A stretch of DNA of 64,000 bases from Peptoniphilus gorbachii (GCF_016908115.1 NZ_JAFBDH010000001.1:248001-312000); one strand, 5' to 3'; positions 1 through 8,152 are shown, counted from the first letter of the stretch. The notes: a model not told the origin generated them from the sequence alone. A program made the numbers and translations.

Positions 1-354
1 TATAAAAGAAAGTACGGGATTCATTTCAGGCTTATAAACCTGAGCAGATTTTACATTTTTATTAACTAACCTATCAACTAAGTTAGGATCGTACATCCTA
101 TTTGTTTCGTACTTAACTTTTTTCCCATCTTTTTCTACTTCAAAAGCAATAGTTCTATCTCGAACTTCAGCTTTTTTTATATCGCCCCTATTTACCATAT
201 TTACAAAGGAAACATAATCAATTTCTTTTATGTCTTTTTCCTTATTAAGTCTTGGGACAAAAACTATGGCGACTAGATAAAAAATTATAATCGCCAAAAT
301 TACATAGAGAATTGTGGGAATATATTTATTAAAATTATTTTTGTTGTTAGACAA
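1..354 (-). CDS. ftsH: ATP-dependent zinc metalloprotease FtsH, N-terminal part (cut by window edge)
   Basis: Only the first 118 codons are present; the gene runs off the window at base 1. It starts with TTG (352-354) behind an AAAGGGG ribosome binding site six bases upstream. The translation has a short polar N-terminus, one membrane segment (about residues 12-33) and then an extracytoplasmic stretch in which an aromatic-Val-x-Phe-Val block is followed by repeated valine/lysine beta strands. That is the layout of the FtsH N-terminal domain. The AAA and zinc protease domains lie outside, so the call rests on topology and residue pattern only. FtsH degrades membrane and regulatory proteins at the inner face of the membrane. 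It lies just downstream of recR, after a terminator. Confidence 0.65.
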   Translation of the reverse strand, partial: MSNNKNNFNKYIPTILYVILAIIIFYLVAIVFVPRLNKEKDIKEIDYVSFVNMVNRGDIKKAEVRDRTIAFEVEKDGKKVKYETNRMYDPNLVDRLVNKNVKSAQVYKPEMNPVLSFI

Positions 355-382
355 ATTTTTCCCCTTTCTAGAAACCTTAAAA

Positions 383-409
383 GAAAAAATTTGGGACTAA
401 GTCCCAAAA
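383..409 (-). terminator. Rho-independent terminator after recR
   Basis: On the minus strand an 8-bp stem (TTTGGGAC/GTCCCAAA, loop TTA) is followed by six T residues, immediately after the recR stop codon. It separates recR from the ftsH-like start. Only about 30 bases remain before that gene, too little to hold an obvious promoter. Confidence 0.8.
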
Positions 410-1012
410 TTAATCTAATCTTCTTCTATTTTCCATGGCTGTTTGAATTGTAATCTCATCATAATATTCAAGATCTCCTCCAACAGGTAAGCCATAACCT
501 ATTCTAGAAACTGTTATATCATAGTCAGATAAAATATTTTTTATATAAGTTGCAGTTGCATCTCCATCTACAGTGGGATTTGTTGCAACTATTATTTCTT
601 TAATATTTTCTTTTTTAACTCTGTCAATTAGTTCCTTAACTTTCACATCATCTGGTGATTTACCCTTTAATGGTGATATGACTCCATGTAGCACATGATA
701 TTTTCCATGAAAACTGTGAGATCTCTCCATTGCCTCAACATCCTTTGGACTTTCTACTACACATACTATAGAATCATCTCTTGATTTATTTGAACAAATA
801 TCGCAGGGATCACTATCAGCATAATTCATACATATAGAACACTGAACAGTGTTTCTTTTTGCTGCAATTATAGAATCTGTAAGATTTATTACTTCAGATT
901 CGTCAAGTCCAATTATATGATAAGCAAGTCTTTGAGCAGTTTTAGAACCAATGCCTGGAAGTCTATTTAGTTTCTTTATTAAATCTTCAATAGGACCAAT
1001 TTCTTTATTCAT
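410..1012 (-). CDS. recR: Recombination mediator RecR
   Basis: The 200-residue product has the usual RecR length and domain order: an N-terminal helix-hairpin-helix (LPGIGSKTAQR, about residues 18-29), a Cys4 zinc finger (CSIC about 58, CDIC about 70), a Toprim domain (VVESPKDVEAMERS from about 85) and a C-terminal Walker-B-like end. RecR works with RecO (also in this window, 47.6-48.3 kb) to load RecA onto gapped single-stranded DNA. It follows ybaB by one base and dnaX just before that, the standard Firmicutes dnaX-ybaB-recR operon. Nothing is unusual. Confidence 0.97.
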   Translation of the reverse strand: MNKEIGPIEDLIKKLNRLPGIGSKTAQRLAYHIIGLDESEVINLTDSIIAAKRNTVQCSICMNYADSDPCDICSNKSRDDSIVCVVESPKDVEAMERSHSFHGKYHVLHGVISPLKGKSPDDVKVKELIDRVKKENIKEIIVATNPTVDGDATATYIKNILSDYDITVSRIGYGLPVGGDLEYYDEITIQTAMENRRRLD

Positions 1013-1013
1013 C

Positions 1014-1355
1014 TTATAGTCCAGGAATATTTAATCCGCCTGTAAATTTACCCATTTGAGAATTCATTTTGCTTTCAGCACTTCTCATAGCTTCATTTAC
1101 TGCTGCTACAATTAAATCTTCAAGCATTTCAACATCATCAGGATCAACTGCGTCCTTATCAAGTTTAATAGAAATCAATTCTTTATTTCCATTAACAGTT
1201 GCACAAACTGCACCTCCACCTGAAGTTGCAGAAATTTCTTCATTAGCTAAATTTTCTTGCATTTCTTCCATTTGTTTTTGAAGCTTTTCAATTTGCTTCA
1301 TCATATTATTTCTTCCGCCTCCACCTGGGAAGCCATTAAATCCACCTCTAGCCAT
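1014..1355 (-). CDS. ybaB: Nucleoid-associated protein, YbaB/EbfC family
   Basis: The protein has 113 residues, with a Gly/Phe-rich start, a long helix rich in Met/Gln/Lys/Glu (about 17-42) and the conserved block around CATVNGNKELISIKLD, followed by DPDDVEMLEDLIVAAVNEA. This is the YbaB/EbfC DNA-binding dimer fold. It lies between dnaX (8 bases upstream) and recR, as in most Firmicutes, and is thought to coat or bend DNA. The exact role in recombination is not settled for the family. Confidence 0.95.
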   Translation of the reverse strand: MARGGFNGFPGGGGRNNMMKQIEKLQKQMEEMQENLANEEISATSGGGAVCATVNGNKELISIKLDKDAVDPDDVEMLEDLIVAAVNEAMRSAESKMNSQMGKFTGGLNIPGL

Positions 1356-1363
1356 AATTCCTC

Positions 1364-3043
1364 CTAAATATCTTCTATATTATTTTTCCCAAAAATTTCT
1401 TCTAATTTGTCTACTCCACTTTTTTTGATTTTCATCCTGACATCAATATCCTTGCCATAAATAGACTTTAATAAATCAGGCAAAATATTTTTTCTCTCTG
1501 GATTTGAGCAATAGTCAAAATAGAATTCGTATTTATCTTGAAATACAATATCTAATATTCCATCATGAAAATTTTCTACTTCTGCAAATTTTAAAAATCC
1601 TCCAAATCCCGAAGAATTTTGTGAAATTAATTCATCTACAATTTTTTGCCAATCCATTTTTATTTTTTCAAGAGAAAGTGAAGTTTCTGTCTTGCCTTTT
1701 ACTTCACCATTATCCTCTATTATAGCAGATTGATTTGATTTTTCAATTGAAGCATCATTTATAGATTCCTTGTTAATTTGGGCTGGTTTTACTTTCGAAT
1801 TATCTATATTATTAGTTATATTTTCTAGATTTTTTGAATCCTTTAAATTTTTATAATAATCTTCTCTTTGCCCTTGGCTTAATTTGTTTTTTAAATAATT
1901 AATATCAGAGCTAGAATTAATTTTATCTTCTAAAGCTTTAACTCTAAGTGTCAAATCATCTTTGAGAATTCTATTGCAGATTTTAACAGCATTCATTTCA
2001 AATACAACTCGTTTATTTTCAGCGTACTTTATCTCAATGCTGAGGTTTTTTAATATATCAATTATTATTAAAAGGTCTTCTAAGTCAACTCGTCCCGCAA
2101 TTTCTTGAAATTCCATTAAAAAAGTCGAATAGACAATTTTTTTTGGATCTTTTAAAGTCTTTACCATTAATAAGTCTCTAAAATGACTTAAAATTTGTGA
2201 AGAAAGAGTGTTGAAATCCACTCCCTCTTTGTAAATTTCATCTATTGCTAATAGTGACTCATTAACATTTTTTTCAATTAAGGCTCTTGAAAGATTAAAT
2301 AAAAGCTCTGAAGAAGAAATACCTAGAACTTCCATGGCGTCTTCTAGTTTTATGTGGTCTTTATTTTTTGTAAGAAGCTGATCTAAAACTGAAAGCGCAT
2401 CTCTCATTGCACCATCTGATGATTTTGCAATTAAAGTAAAAACTTCATCATCGCAGGATTTTCCTTCAAGTTCAGCAATCTTTTTTAAATTTTCTGAAAT
2501 TTTCTCAATAGAAATTCTTTTAAAATTATACTTTTGAGATCTTGATAAAATCGTTGCAGGAATTTTTTCAATTTCTGTAGTTGCAAGTATAAAAATTAAA
2601 TGTCTTGGTGGTTCTTCCAAAATTTTTAAAAGTGCATTAAAGGCTCCCTTTGAGAGCATATGAACCTCATCAATTATGTAAACTTTATACTTTAAAGATT
2701 GAGGTGGGTATATTACTTTTTCCTTTAATTCTCTTATATCATCGACACCATTATTACTAGCAGCATCCATTTCAACTACATCTAAAGAGGACTCATTTAA
2801 AATTGACTTGCAATTTTCACACTCATTACATGGATTTCCATCTACTGGATGAAGACAATTAACAGCACGAGATAAAATTTTTGCTGCAGAAGTCTTACCT
2901 GTTCCTCTAGTTCCTTGAAATATATAGGCATGACTTATTTCATTATTTTTTACTTGATTTTTTAAAGAAGTTACAACTGCTTCTTGACCGCAAATCTCAT
3001 CAAAGGTTTTTGGTCTATATTTTCTATATAATGCTTTGTACAT
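1364..3043 (-). CDS. dnaX: DNA polymerase III subunits gamma/tau
   Basis: This 559-residue clamp-loader ATPase shows Walker A GTRGTGKTSAAK (about 45-56), a four-cysteine zinc module (CLHPVDGNPCNECENC, about 64-79), the Walker B/DEVH box IIDEVHML and the sensor block ATILSRSQKYNFKRI. A Lys/Asn/Ser-rich linker (about 385-460) leads to a C-terminal tau-like domain. It loads the sliding clamp and bridges the replicase. A TATAAT-like -10 element on the minus strand lies at 3060-3065, 17 bases before the ATG. It heads dnaX-ybaB-recR. I saw no slippery A-run with a hairpin that would argue for a programmed frameshift. Confidence 0.97.
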   Translation of the reverse strand: MYKALYRKYRPKTFDEICGQEAVVTSLKNQVKNNEISHAYIFQGTRGTGKTSAAKILSRAVNCLHPVDGNPCNECENCKSILNESSLDVVEMDAASNNGVDDIRELKEKVIYPPQSLKYKVYIIDEVHMLSKGAFNALLKILEEPPRHLIFILATTEIEKIPATILSRSQKYNFKRISIEKISENLKKIAELEGKSCDDEVFTLIAKSSDGAMRDALSVLDQLLTKNKDHIKLEDAMEVLGISSSELLFNLSRALIEKNVNESLLAIDEIYKEGVDFNTLSSQILSHFRDLLMVKTLKDPKKIVYSTFLMEFQEIAGRVDLEDLLIIIDILKNLSIEIKYAENKRVVFEMNAVKICNRILKDDLTLRVKALEDKINSSSDINYLKNKLSQGQREDYYKNLKDSKNLENITNNIDNSKVKPAQINKESINDASIEKSNQSAIIEDNGEVKGKTETSLSLEKIKMDWQKIVDELISQNSSGFGGFLKFAEVENFHDGILDIVFQDKYEFYFDYCSNPERKNILPDLLKSIYGKDIDVRMKIKKSGVDKLEEIFGKNNIEDI

Positions 3044-3143
3044 TTTCTCACCTAAAATAATTATACATGAAAATTTTTTTTATTAAATTAATTTTAAAAT
3101 TTTAAGCTTGTTTTTTTCTATTTCCAAAATATTTAACAACTTC

Positions 3144-3173
3144 TTCACATAATTTTCACATGGCAAGTATATC
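3144..3173 (+). promoter_or_regulatory. Possible sigma-70-type promoter for the lipoprotein gene
   Basis: TTCACA (3144-3149) and TATATC (3168-3173) are separated by 18 bases, about 53 bases upstream of the lipoprotein ATG. The match is fair and the surrounding DNA is AT-rich, so it is tentative. Confidence 0.4.
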
Positions 3174-3225
3174 ATGTAGACAAATCAAAGAAACAAAGTG
3201 TTTCAAATTAGGAGGATTTATTAAA

Positions 3226-3522
3226 ATGAAAAATTTAAAGAAATTAGCAAGCGTTGGAATGATCTCTGTATTAATGCTAGGTATGGTAGCATGCCAAGGC
3301 GCTAACAAAAAAGCAGAAGAAGCTGCTAACGCTAAAAACCAAGCAGTAGAAGAACAAGCTGAAGCTAACAAAGCTAAAGTTGAAGCTAACGCTAAAGAAG
3401 CTGAAGCTAACGTAAAAGCTGAAGAAGAAGCTGCTAAAGAAGAAGTAAACGCTAAAGCAGAAGAAGCTAAAACAAACGAAACTGCAACTAACCAAGCTGC
3501 AACTGAAGAACAAGCAAAATAA
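3226..3522 (+). CDS. Small Ala/Glu/Lys-rich helical lipoprotein
   Basis: The start is the ATG at 3226, behind AGGAGG (an upstream in-frame ATG has no ribosome binding site). The 98-residue product has a Lys-rich signal peptide with a hydrophobic core and a lipobox-like LGMVAC, giving Cys23 as the probable lipidated residue. The remaining 75 residues use almost only Ala, Glu, Lys, Asn, Gln, Thr and Val, and should form a long charged helix or coiled coil anchored to the membrane. Codon use is narrow (GCT, AAC, GAA), which suggests high expression. It is a single-gene unit with its own terminator. It resembles Lpp-like or surface-spacer lipoproteins only in composition; no specific family was recognised. 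Confidence 0.85.
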   Translation: MKNLKKLASVGMISVLMLGMVACQGANKKAEEAANAKNQAVEEQAEANKAKVEANAKEAEANVKAEEEAAKEEVNAKAEEAKTNETATNQAATEEQAK

Positions 3523-3541
3523 TTTAGCTTAACTTTTAAAG

Positions 3542-3567
3542 GAAGCCTTTCGAGGCTTCTTTTTTTA
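3542..3567 (+). terminator. Terminator of the lipoprotein gene
   Basis: GAAGCCT/AGGCTTC stem with a TTCG loop, followed by eight T residues, 20 bases after the stop codon. This is a textbook rho-independent terminator. Confidence 0.93.
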
Positions 3568-3646
3568 CATAAAATTATTTGTTTTAAAAATTTTTAATTT
3601 TTTAATTAAAAGCTTTTTTAATTTTTTAATTTACTATATAAAAGAT

Positions 3647-3674
3647 TTGTCCTCCTATAAAAATATGTTATAAT
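3647..3674 (+). promoter_or_regulatory. Promoter of the zinc-ribbon membrane protein gene
   Basis: TTGTCC (3647-3652) and a perfect TATAAT (3669-3674) are 16 bases apart. Transcription would start near 3681, just upstream of the proposed TTG start at 3709. Confidence 0.65.
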
Positions 3675-3708
3675 TATTTTTATAGAATTTATGAAAGAAG
3701 GTGCTACA

Positions 3709-5511
3709 TTGTTTTGTCCAAAATGTGGAAATCCTGTCTCTAAGAATGACAATTTTTGTCCTTCCTGTGGTAACAATTTAAAAAATGTAAAGGTAAACAT
3801 TACGTTAAATTCATCTGATAAAAAAGAAGATACATCTAAGGTTCAAAAAATTTCTGAACACACTAGAGTCTTTAATCCAAAATCTCTTGATGCCATTGAC
3901 ACTACTGACGAACTCAAAAATATTATTGCTGAAGTAGATAGAAAAATTTCCAAAAATATTGAAGATTACAAAAAGGGCAATGTCCAAACAAAATCACCTG
4001 CAAAGGAAAAAATAATAGAGAAGCCTCCTGTAAGGGATAATGAGATAGAAAAAAAACTTAAAGTTTCTCAAAAGAAATTTGATACTATTGACACTAAAAA
4101 AGCTGACAAAGATTTTTTAAATGCAAATAAAAATGTTAAGACTGATTCTGGCATTAGCCAAAAGGAATTAATAAAAAGAGTTCAAGAGGAACTAAAAAAA
4201 TCAAATTTTAAGGAAAAAAATAAAAATATTTATCCTAAAACTGATAAAGATTTATCAGTTAAAAAAGAATCTTTTGAAGATAAAAATGATTCAGATTTTA
4301 TAGAAAGTGAAAAGCCCAAAAAGTTTTCTCTAAAAGAAAAATGGAAAAACTTTATTAATGAAGAAAATGATGAATTTTCTATTTTTTCAAGTATAAAAGA
4401 TGATAACAAGAAAAAAGAAGACACCAGGAACTTTGAAATCAGTAAATCTGTTGAAGATTCTGAAAAAACTTTTGAAAATACTCTTTCTACTCCAAAGATT
4501 GATATTGAAAATGCAATAAAAAAATCTGAAGATGAAAGAAAGAAAAAAGAAACAAAAAAAGCTGAAGAAGTAAAAAAAGAATCAGAAATTAAAAAAAATA
4601 TAAATAATAATTCTTCTAAAGATGAAGATGTAATCCATATTGATATGACTTCAAAGGAAAATTCAACTGATTCTTCAATAAATAAGGATATAAAAAAAGA
4701 TTTAAATACTTCTCAAAAGGAAAAAGGCCTTCCTCTATCTTCCCCTATTTTTAAGAATAAAAAAATAGAAAAAGACGCTGCTACAAATAAAAGGTCAAAA
4801 AATCTAAAGGATTTGTTTTCCTTTAAAGACAAAGGCGAAAAACCTGTAAAAGAAATAAAATCTGTTGATTCAAAGGTTGAAAAAGATTTATCCAAAAAAG
4901 TTAGTAATATGGAATCAAAATTTTCTAAGTCTTCAATGGATAGTCTCGACAAAATAACTGAATTTCTAAGTAAAATCACTAATAAATTATCTAATTATAT
5001 TGGTGACTTTGGTTCAAGAGAAAGTAAAATTGTTATTGGTTTTGGTGCTTTATTAAATGCTATTGCCCTTTTAATTGGAAGTGGATCTTTTAAATTAATT
5101 TTAATATTATTTTTACTTCTTAAACTTGTTTTTGATTATTTAGAATTTTATGTTCCACTTAATATTGCCAGTGATAGAGATGAAATTGACACATCTTATC
5201 CTGAAGTTAAAAAATTTGCACTAATTAACTGGATAATTTGTAAGGTATTTTTATTTGTTGGATTTATAATTACACCTTTTGGTGGATTTTTTAAATACAA
5301 TATGTTGCAAGCTTTAACTGCAATGCCTCTTGCAACTTTGATTTTAATTATATTATCCTTACTCATTGCAATTACTCTTTATAGTAAAAACTTTGTTGGA
5401 AGATCAAAAATTAATTTTATTGGTTGGTATTCTATAGCCTTTACTCTTTTTGAACTTCTATTTAAAATGATTTGGTTTATAATTAATTTTATTTTCGTAA
5501 CACTTTTTTAA
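3709..5511 (+). CDS. Zinc-ribbon protein with long charged linker and C-terminal membrane domain
   Basis: I prefer the TTG at 3709 (GAAGGTG ribosome binding site five bases upstream), giving about 600 residues beginning MFCPKCG; an in-frame ATG lies at 3691. The N-terminus is a Cys4 zinc ribbon (CPKCG and CPSCG, within the first 25 residues). About 400 residues follow that are dominated by Lys, Glu, Asp, Ser and Asn with no hydrophobic core, probably disordered. The last 140 residues hold about four membrane segments. Such proteins are common in Firmicutes, but their function is unknown. A possible reading is a membrane-anchored scaffold with a zinc-binding tip on a long tether. The gene is monocistronic, with its own promoter and terminator. 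Confidence 0.85.
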   Translation: MFCPKCGNPVSKNDNFCPSCGNNLKNVKVNITLNSSDKKEDTSKVQKISEHTRVFNPKSLDAIDTTDELKNIIAEVDRKISKNIEDYKKGNVQTKSPAKEKIIEKPPVRDNEIEKKLKVSQKKFDTIDTKKADKDFLNANKNVKTDSGISQKELIKRVQEELKKSNFKEKNKNIYPKTDKDLSVKKESFEDKNDSDFIESEKPKKFSLKEKWKNFINEENDEFSIFSSIKDDNKKKEDTRNFEISKSVEDSEKTFENTLSTPKIDIENAIKKSEDERKKKETKKAEEVKKESEIKKNINNNSSKDEDVIHIDMTSKENSTDSSINKDIKKDLNTSQKEKGLPLSSPIFKNKKIEKDAATNKRSKNLKDLFSFKDKGEKPVKEIKSVDSKVEKDLSKKVSNMESKFSKSSMDSLDKITEFLSKITNKLSNYIGDFGSRESKIVIGFGALLNAIALLIGSGSFKLILILFLLLKLVFDYLEFYVPLNIASDRDEIDTSYPEVKKFALINWIICKVFLFVGFIITPFGGFFKYNMLQALTAMPLATLILIILSLLIAITLYSKNFVGRSKINFIGWYSIAFTLFELLFKMIWFIINFIFVTLF

Positions 5512-5525
5512 ACTCAATAAAATAA

Positions 5526-5557
5526 GGAGAGTAGTAAAAAAACTGCTCTCCTTTTTT
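5526..5557 (+). terminator. Terminator between converging genes
   Basis: The GGAGAGTAG/CTGCTCTCC stem (one G-T pair) with an A-rich loop is followed by six T residues on the plus strand. It ends the zinc-ribbon gene. The same hairpin lies just past the stop of the converging isomerase gene but has a poor T tract in that direction. Confidence 0.88.
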
Positions 5558-5573
5558 ATTGATATTTTTAAAA

Positions 5574-6614
5574 TTAATAGTAACTTTTATAATCTGTCTC
5601 TAAATATTTTTTTAAATCTCTTGGCTTATAAATTCCCTTGTCTGTTACAAAACCACTTATAAGTTCTGGTGGTGTTATATCAAAGGAAGGATATATAGCT
5701 TTAACTCCTTTTGCTGTATGATCACCTAAAACAAGAGAAGGGTCTCTTAATTCAATCACTATGTCCCTCTTTGTCTTTTTTCCCCAATCTGGCATGCCCG
5801 TTATATAAAAAGGAACCTTAAATTCCCTTGCCACAATAGCAATTTGGTGTGTTCCAACTTTATTTGCCACATGGCCATCAAGAGTAATTGTGTCTGATGC
5901 CGACGTAAATAGATCTATGCCAATATTTTCCATAGTGTAGGCAACCATATTATCTGTTATAACAGTTGTATCAAAGCCCATTTCACTTATTGAAGTTGCA
6001 GTAAGTCTTGCCCCTTGATAATAGGGTCTCGTTTCTGCACAGTAAAATTTCACATTTTTGCCTTGCTCTTTAAGCGTTCTTGTCATTGTGCCAATAATTG
6101 TCTCTGCAAAACATTGTGTCAAAACTTTTCCTCCATCTGGAATTAAATCGCAGAGGTATTTGGCAACATCATTCATGGCACTGTATCTTCTATTTAGAGA
6201 ATTTATAGCTTCTTCGAAAATTTTTTCAACTACATCTTCTCCCTTTTCAACTGCTTTTTTTGCAACATCTATGGATCCCTTTGTAACTTTTTTTAGTCTT
6301 GTAGATGTAGTTGGCCTTGCAGTAGAAATTGTATTGGCTGCATCTTCTAAATATTTTAAAAGCTCGTCCCCTTTAAGATCTCTAGCCTCATAGGCAGCAA
6401 GTGCCATACCCATTCCTGCTGCCGTATAGGGGCCAGCAGATTGAGTTACCATATCTTTTATTGCTTTTGCAACTTCTTTGTGATTTTTGCAAATTTCAAA
6501 TCTAACTTTTTTTGGATAAACTCGCCTATCTAAAATTCTAACTTCTCCATTTTCATACCAAGCTACATTTTCATATCTAAGCATAAAAGGCATGTCATAA
6601 TCTTGTCTTTTCAT
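5574..6614 (-). CDS. MtnA-like aldose-1-phosphate isomerase (methylthioribose-1-P isomerase/eIF2B-like family)
   Basis: The 346-residue protein aligns by eye with MtnA throughout: ARPTTSTRL (about 99-107), LTQCFAE with Cys168 at the catalytic cysteine position, CAETRPYYQGARLTA (192-206), ITDNM (219-223), SASDTI with Asp241 at the catalytic aspartate, ANKVGT (250-255) and FDITPPELIS. The family converts S-methyl-5-thioribose-1-phosphate, or related 1-phosphates such as 5-deoxyribose-1-P and ribose-1,5-bisphosphate, to ketose-1-phosphates. The usual GADRI is altered, so the substrate is open. The ATG directly abuts the stop codon of the phosphorylase gene (TAAATG), so the two are surely cotranscribed. 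No mtnK, mtnB or mtnD-type genes for a full methionine salvage pathway lie nearby; the aldolase at 7.5 kb suggests a DHAP shunt instead. Confidence 0.88.
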   Translation of the reverse strand: MKRQDYDMPFMLRYENVAWYENGEVRILDRRVYPKKVRFEICKNHKEVAKAIKDMVTQSAGPYTAAGMGMALAAYEARDLKGDELLKYLEDAANTISTARPTTSTRLKKVTKGSIDVAKKAVEKGEDVVEKIFEEAINSLNRRYSAMNDVAKYLCDLIPDGGKVLTQCFAETIIGTMTRTLKEQGKNVKFYCAETRPYYQGARLTATSISEMGFDTTVITDNMVAYTMENIGIDLFTSASDTITLDGHVANKVGTHQIAIVAREFKVPFYITGMPDWGKKTKRDIVIELRDPSLVLGDHTAKGVKAIYPSFDITPPELISGFVTDKGIYKPRDLKKYLETDYKSYY

Positions 6615-7445
6615 TTAATCATCTATCTCCTCAATTATTTTTAAAATTAAGTTTTTTAACTTTGGTGAAACTTCTCTCGCCACATCTTCCACTTCAGTTC
6701 CGTCCATATTTTCAATTCGATCAGAGGAATAATTTGTGGCAACAGAAAAAGCAAGAACTTTTATGCCACAATGTCCTGCCGTTAAGGTTTCAGTAATTGT
6801 TGACATACCAACTAAGTCTCCACCAAGAGTTCTTATTGCTCTTATTTCTGATGGCGATTCAAAAAATGGACCCACTGTAAAAAAGTAAACAGCTTCTTTT
6901 ACTTCAAAGCCTAACTTAATTGCAGATTTTTTTGCAAGTTTTCTAAGTTTTTCATCATACAATTTATCAATGGGATAAAATCTTTCTCCAAATTCAGCTA
7001 AATTGTTGCCCCTAGTTGGACTCACACCTGCAAAATTTATGTGATCTCTTATAAGACAAATATCTCCTGGATAAAAATTATAATTTACAGCACCTGCTGC
7101 ATTTGTTAAAATTAATTTTTCAACACCAAGAAGTTTTAAAACATAAACTGGCATGACCAATTCATCAAAGTCATATCCTTCATAGTAGTGAAATCTTTTG
7201 GTCATGCAAATAACCTTTTTGCCTGATAATTTTCCAAAAATAAATTTTCCCTCACTATTATTAGTTGTTGAAATTAAAAAATTTGGCACATCTCTATAGT
7301 TTATTTCAATTTTATCTTCCATTTCGTCTAAAAGATTTTCAAGGCCTGTGCCAAGAATTATTGCTATCTCTACTTTTGTTTTTATCTTATCTAAAATATA
7401 ATCAGCACTTTTTTTATAAGTATCAAAATTCTTTTTCTTTAACAT
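6615..7445 (-). CDS. Purine nucleoside phosphorylase (PNP/MTA phosphorylase family)
   Basis: The 276-residue protein has the trimeric PNP pattern: LGTGLENL (phosphate site), Arg84-x-His86 with Tyr88/Glu89 (RFHYYEG), NAAGAVN (115-121), FFESPSEIRAIR with Glu196, VGMSTITE and VATN with Asn238. The Glu/Asn pair is the signature for 6-oxopurine nucleosides; methylthioadenosine phosphorylases usually carry Asp at the Asn position. The expected reaction is inosine or guanosine (perhaps deoxyadenosine-type substrates) plus phosphate to base plus pentose-1-phosphate. It is the first gene of an operon with the MtnA-like isomerase, which would use the sugar-1-phosphate product. Divergent from the aldolase gene. 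Confidence 0.9.
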   Translation of the reverse strand: MLKKKNFDTYKKSADYILDKIKTKVEIAIILGTGLENLLDEMEDKIEINYRDVPNFLISTTNNSEGKFIFGKLSGKKVICMTKRFHYYEGYDFDELVMPVYVLKLLGVEKLILTNAAGAVNYNFYPGDICLIRDHINFAGVSPTRGNNLAEFGERFYPIDKLYDEKLRKLAKKSAIKLGFEVKEAVYFFTVGPFFESPSEIRAIRTLGGDLVGMSTITETLTAGHCGIKVLAFSVATNYSSDRIENMDGTEVEDVAREVSPKLKNLILKIIEEIDD

Positions 7446-7538
7446 TCTACCTCTCCATTTATTTATATCTAGTCTAACACAGCATATTCAATTGTCAATT
7501 ATATCAAAAATATGATAAATTATTATTTGAGGTGCAAG

Positions 7539-8123
7539 ATGAATTATAAAAAACTTTTAATAGATTATGGAAAAAAACTTTTAGATAAAAATTTAGTTGC
7601 TGGAACAAGTGGAAATTTAAGCCTTAGAGGACAAGGTGATGAAATTTACATAACGCCGAGTGGTATGGACTATTTAGAAATCACAGAAGATGACATTGTA
7701 AAAATAAATTTTATGGGTGAAATACTAGAAGGAGATAAAAAACCTTCATCAGAATGGATGATGCATGTAGAAATTTATAAAAATTACCCAAATTATAATG
7801 CAATAGTCCACACTCATTCTCCTATTGCCACAGCCTTTGCAGTTTCACGAAAGAAAATTCCCCTAATATTAATTGAAATGAAGCCTTTTTTAGGTGGAGA
7901 AATTAAAGTTGCTCCCTTCAAGCCTTCAGGTTCTCTTGAACTTGCAAAATCTCTTATCCCATATTTAAAAAAATCAAATTCCTGTCTACTTGCAAATCAT
8001 GGAGTCGTTTCTTGTGGAAAGAACATTGAATCTGCTTTTTTATCTGCAGAATATGTTGAAGACGCTGCAAAAATTTATTATTATTCCTTAAATATTGGCG
8101 AGCCAAAGATAATCGAAGAATAA
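7539..8123 (+). CDS. Class II aldolase (L-fuculose-phosphate aldolase/Ald2-like)
   Basis: The start is the ATG at 7539, behind GAGGTG; an in-frame ATG at 7512 lacks a site. The 194-residue product has the zinc-dependent aldolase/adducin signature: GTSGNLSLR (22-30), TPSGMDY, Glu72 in SSEWMMH, His91 and His93 (VHTHSP) and His154 (ANHGV). The three histidines match the zinc ligands of FucA and the glutamate its catalytic residue. Such enzymes split ketose-1-phosphates to DHAP plus an aldehyde. It is transcribed away from the phosphorylase-isomerase operon across a short divergent gap. With those genes it could complete conversion of a nucleoside sugar to DHAP. The true aldehyde product is not deducible. 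Confidence 0.88.
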   Translation: MNYKKLLIDYGKKLLDKNLVAGTSGNLSLRGQGDEIYITPSGMDYLEITEDDIVKINFMGEILEGDKKPSSEWMMHVEIYKNYPNYNAIVHTHSPIATAFAVSRKKIPLILIEMKPFLGGEIKVAPFKPSGSLELAKSLIPYLKKSNSCLLANHGVVSCGKNIESAFLSAEYVEDAAKIYYYSLNIGEPKIIEE

Positions 8124-8152
8124 ATTTATAAAGTTAAAATGGAACATAAAAA

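Noticed and set aside
1364-3043. Programmed frameshift for a short gamma form of dnaX
   Set aside because: No clear slippery heptamer with downstream hairpin was found in the expected part.
3277-3513. 78-codon antisense frame in the lipoprotein gene
   Set aside because: Ser/Phe/Cys-rich shadow of repetitive Ala/Glu/Lys codons.
3571-3640. Repeated A/T tracts before the zinc-ribbon gene
   Set aside because: They look like an AT-rich intergenic stretch rather than a defined repeat or operator.
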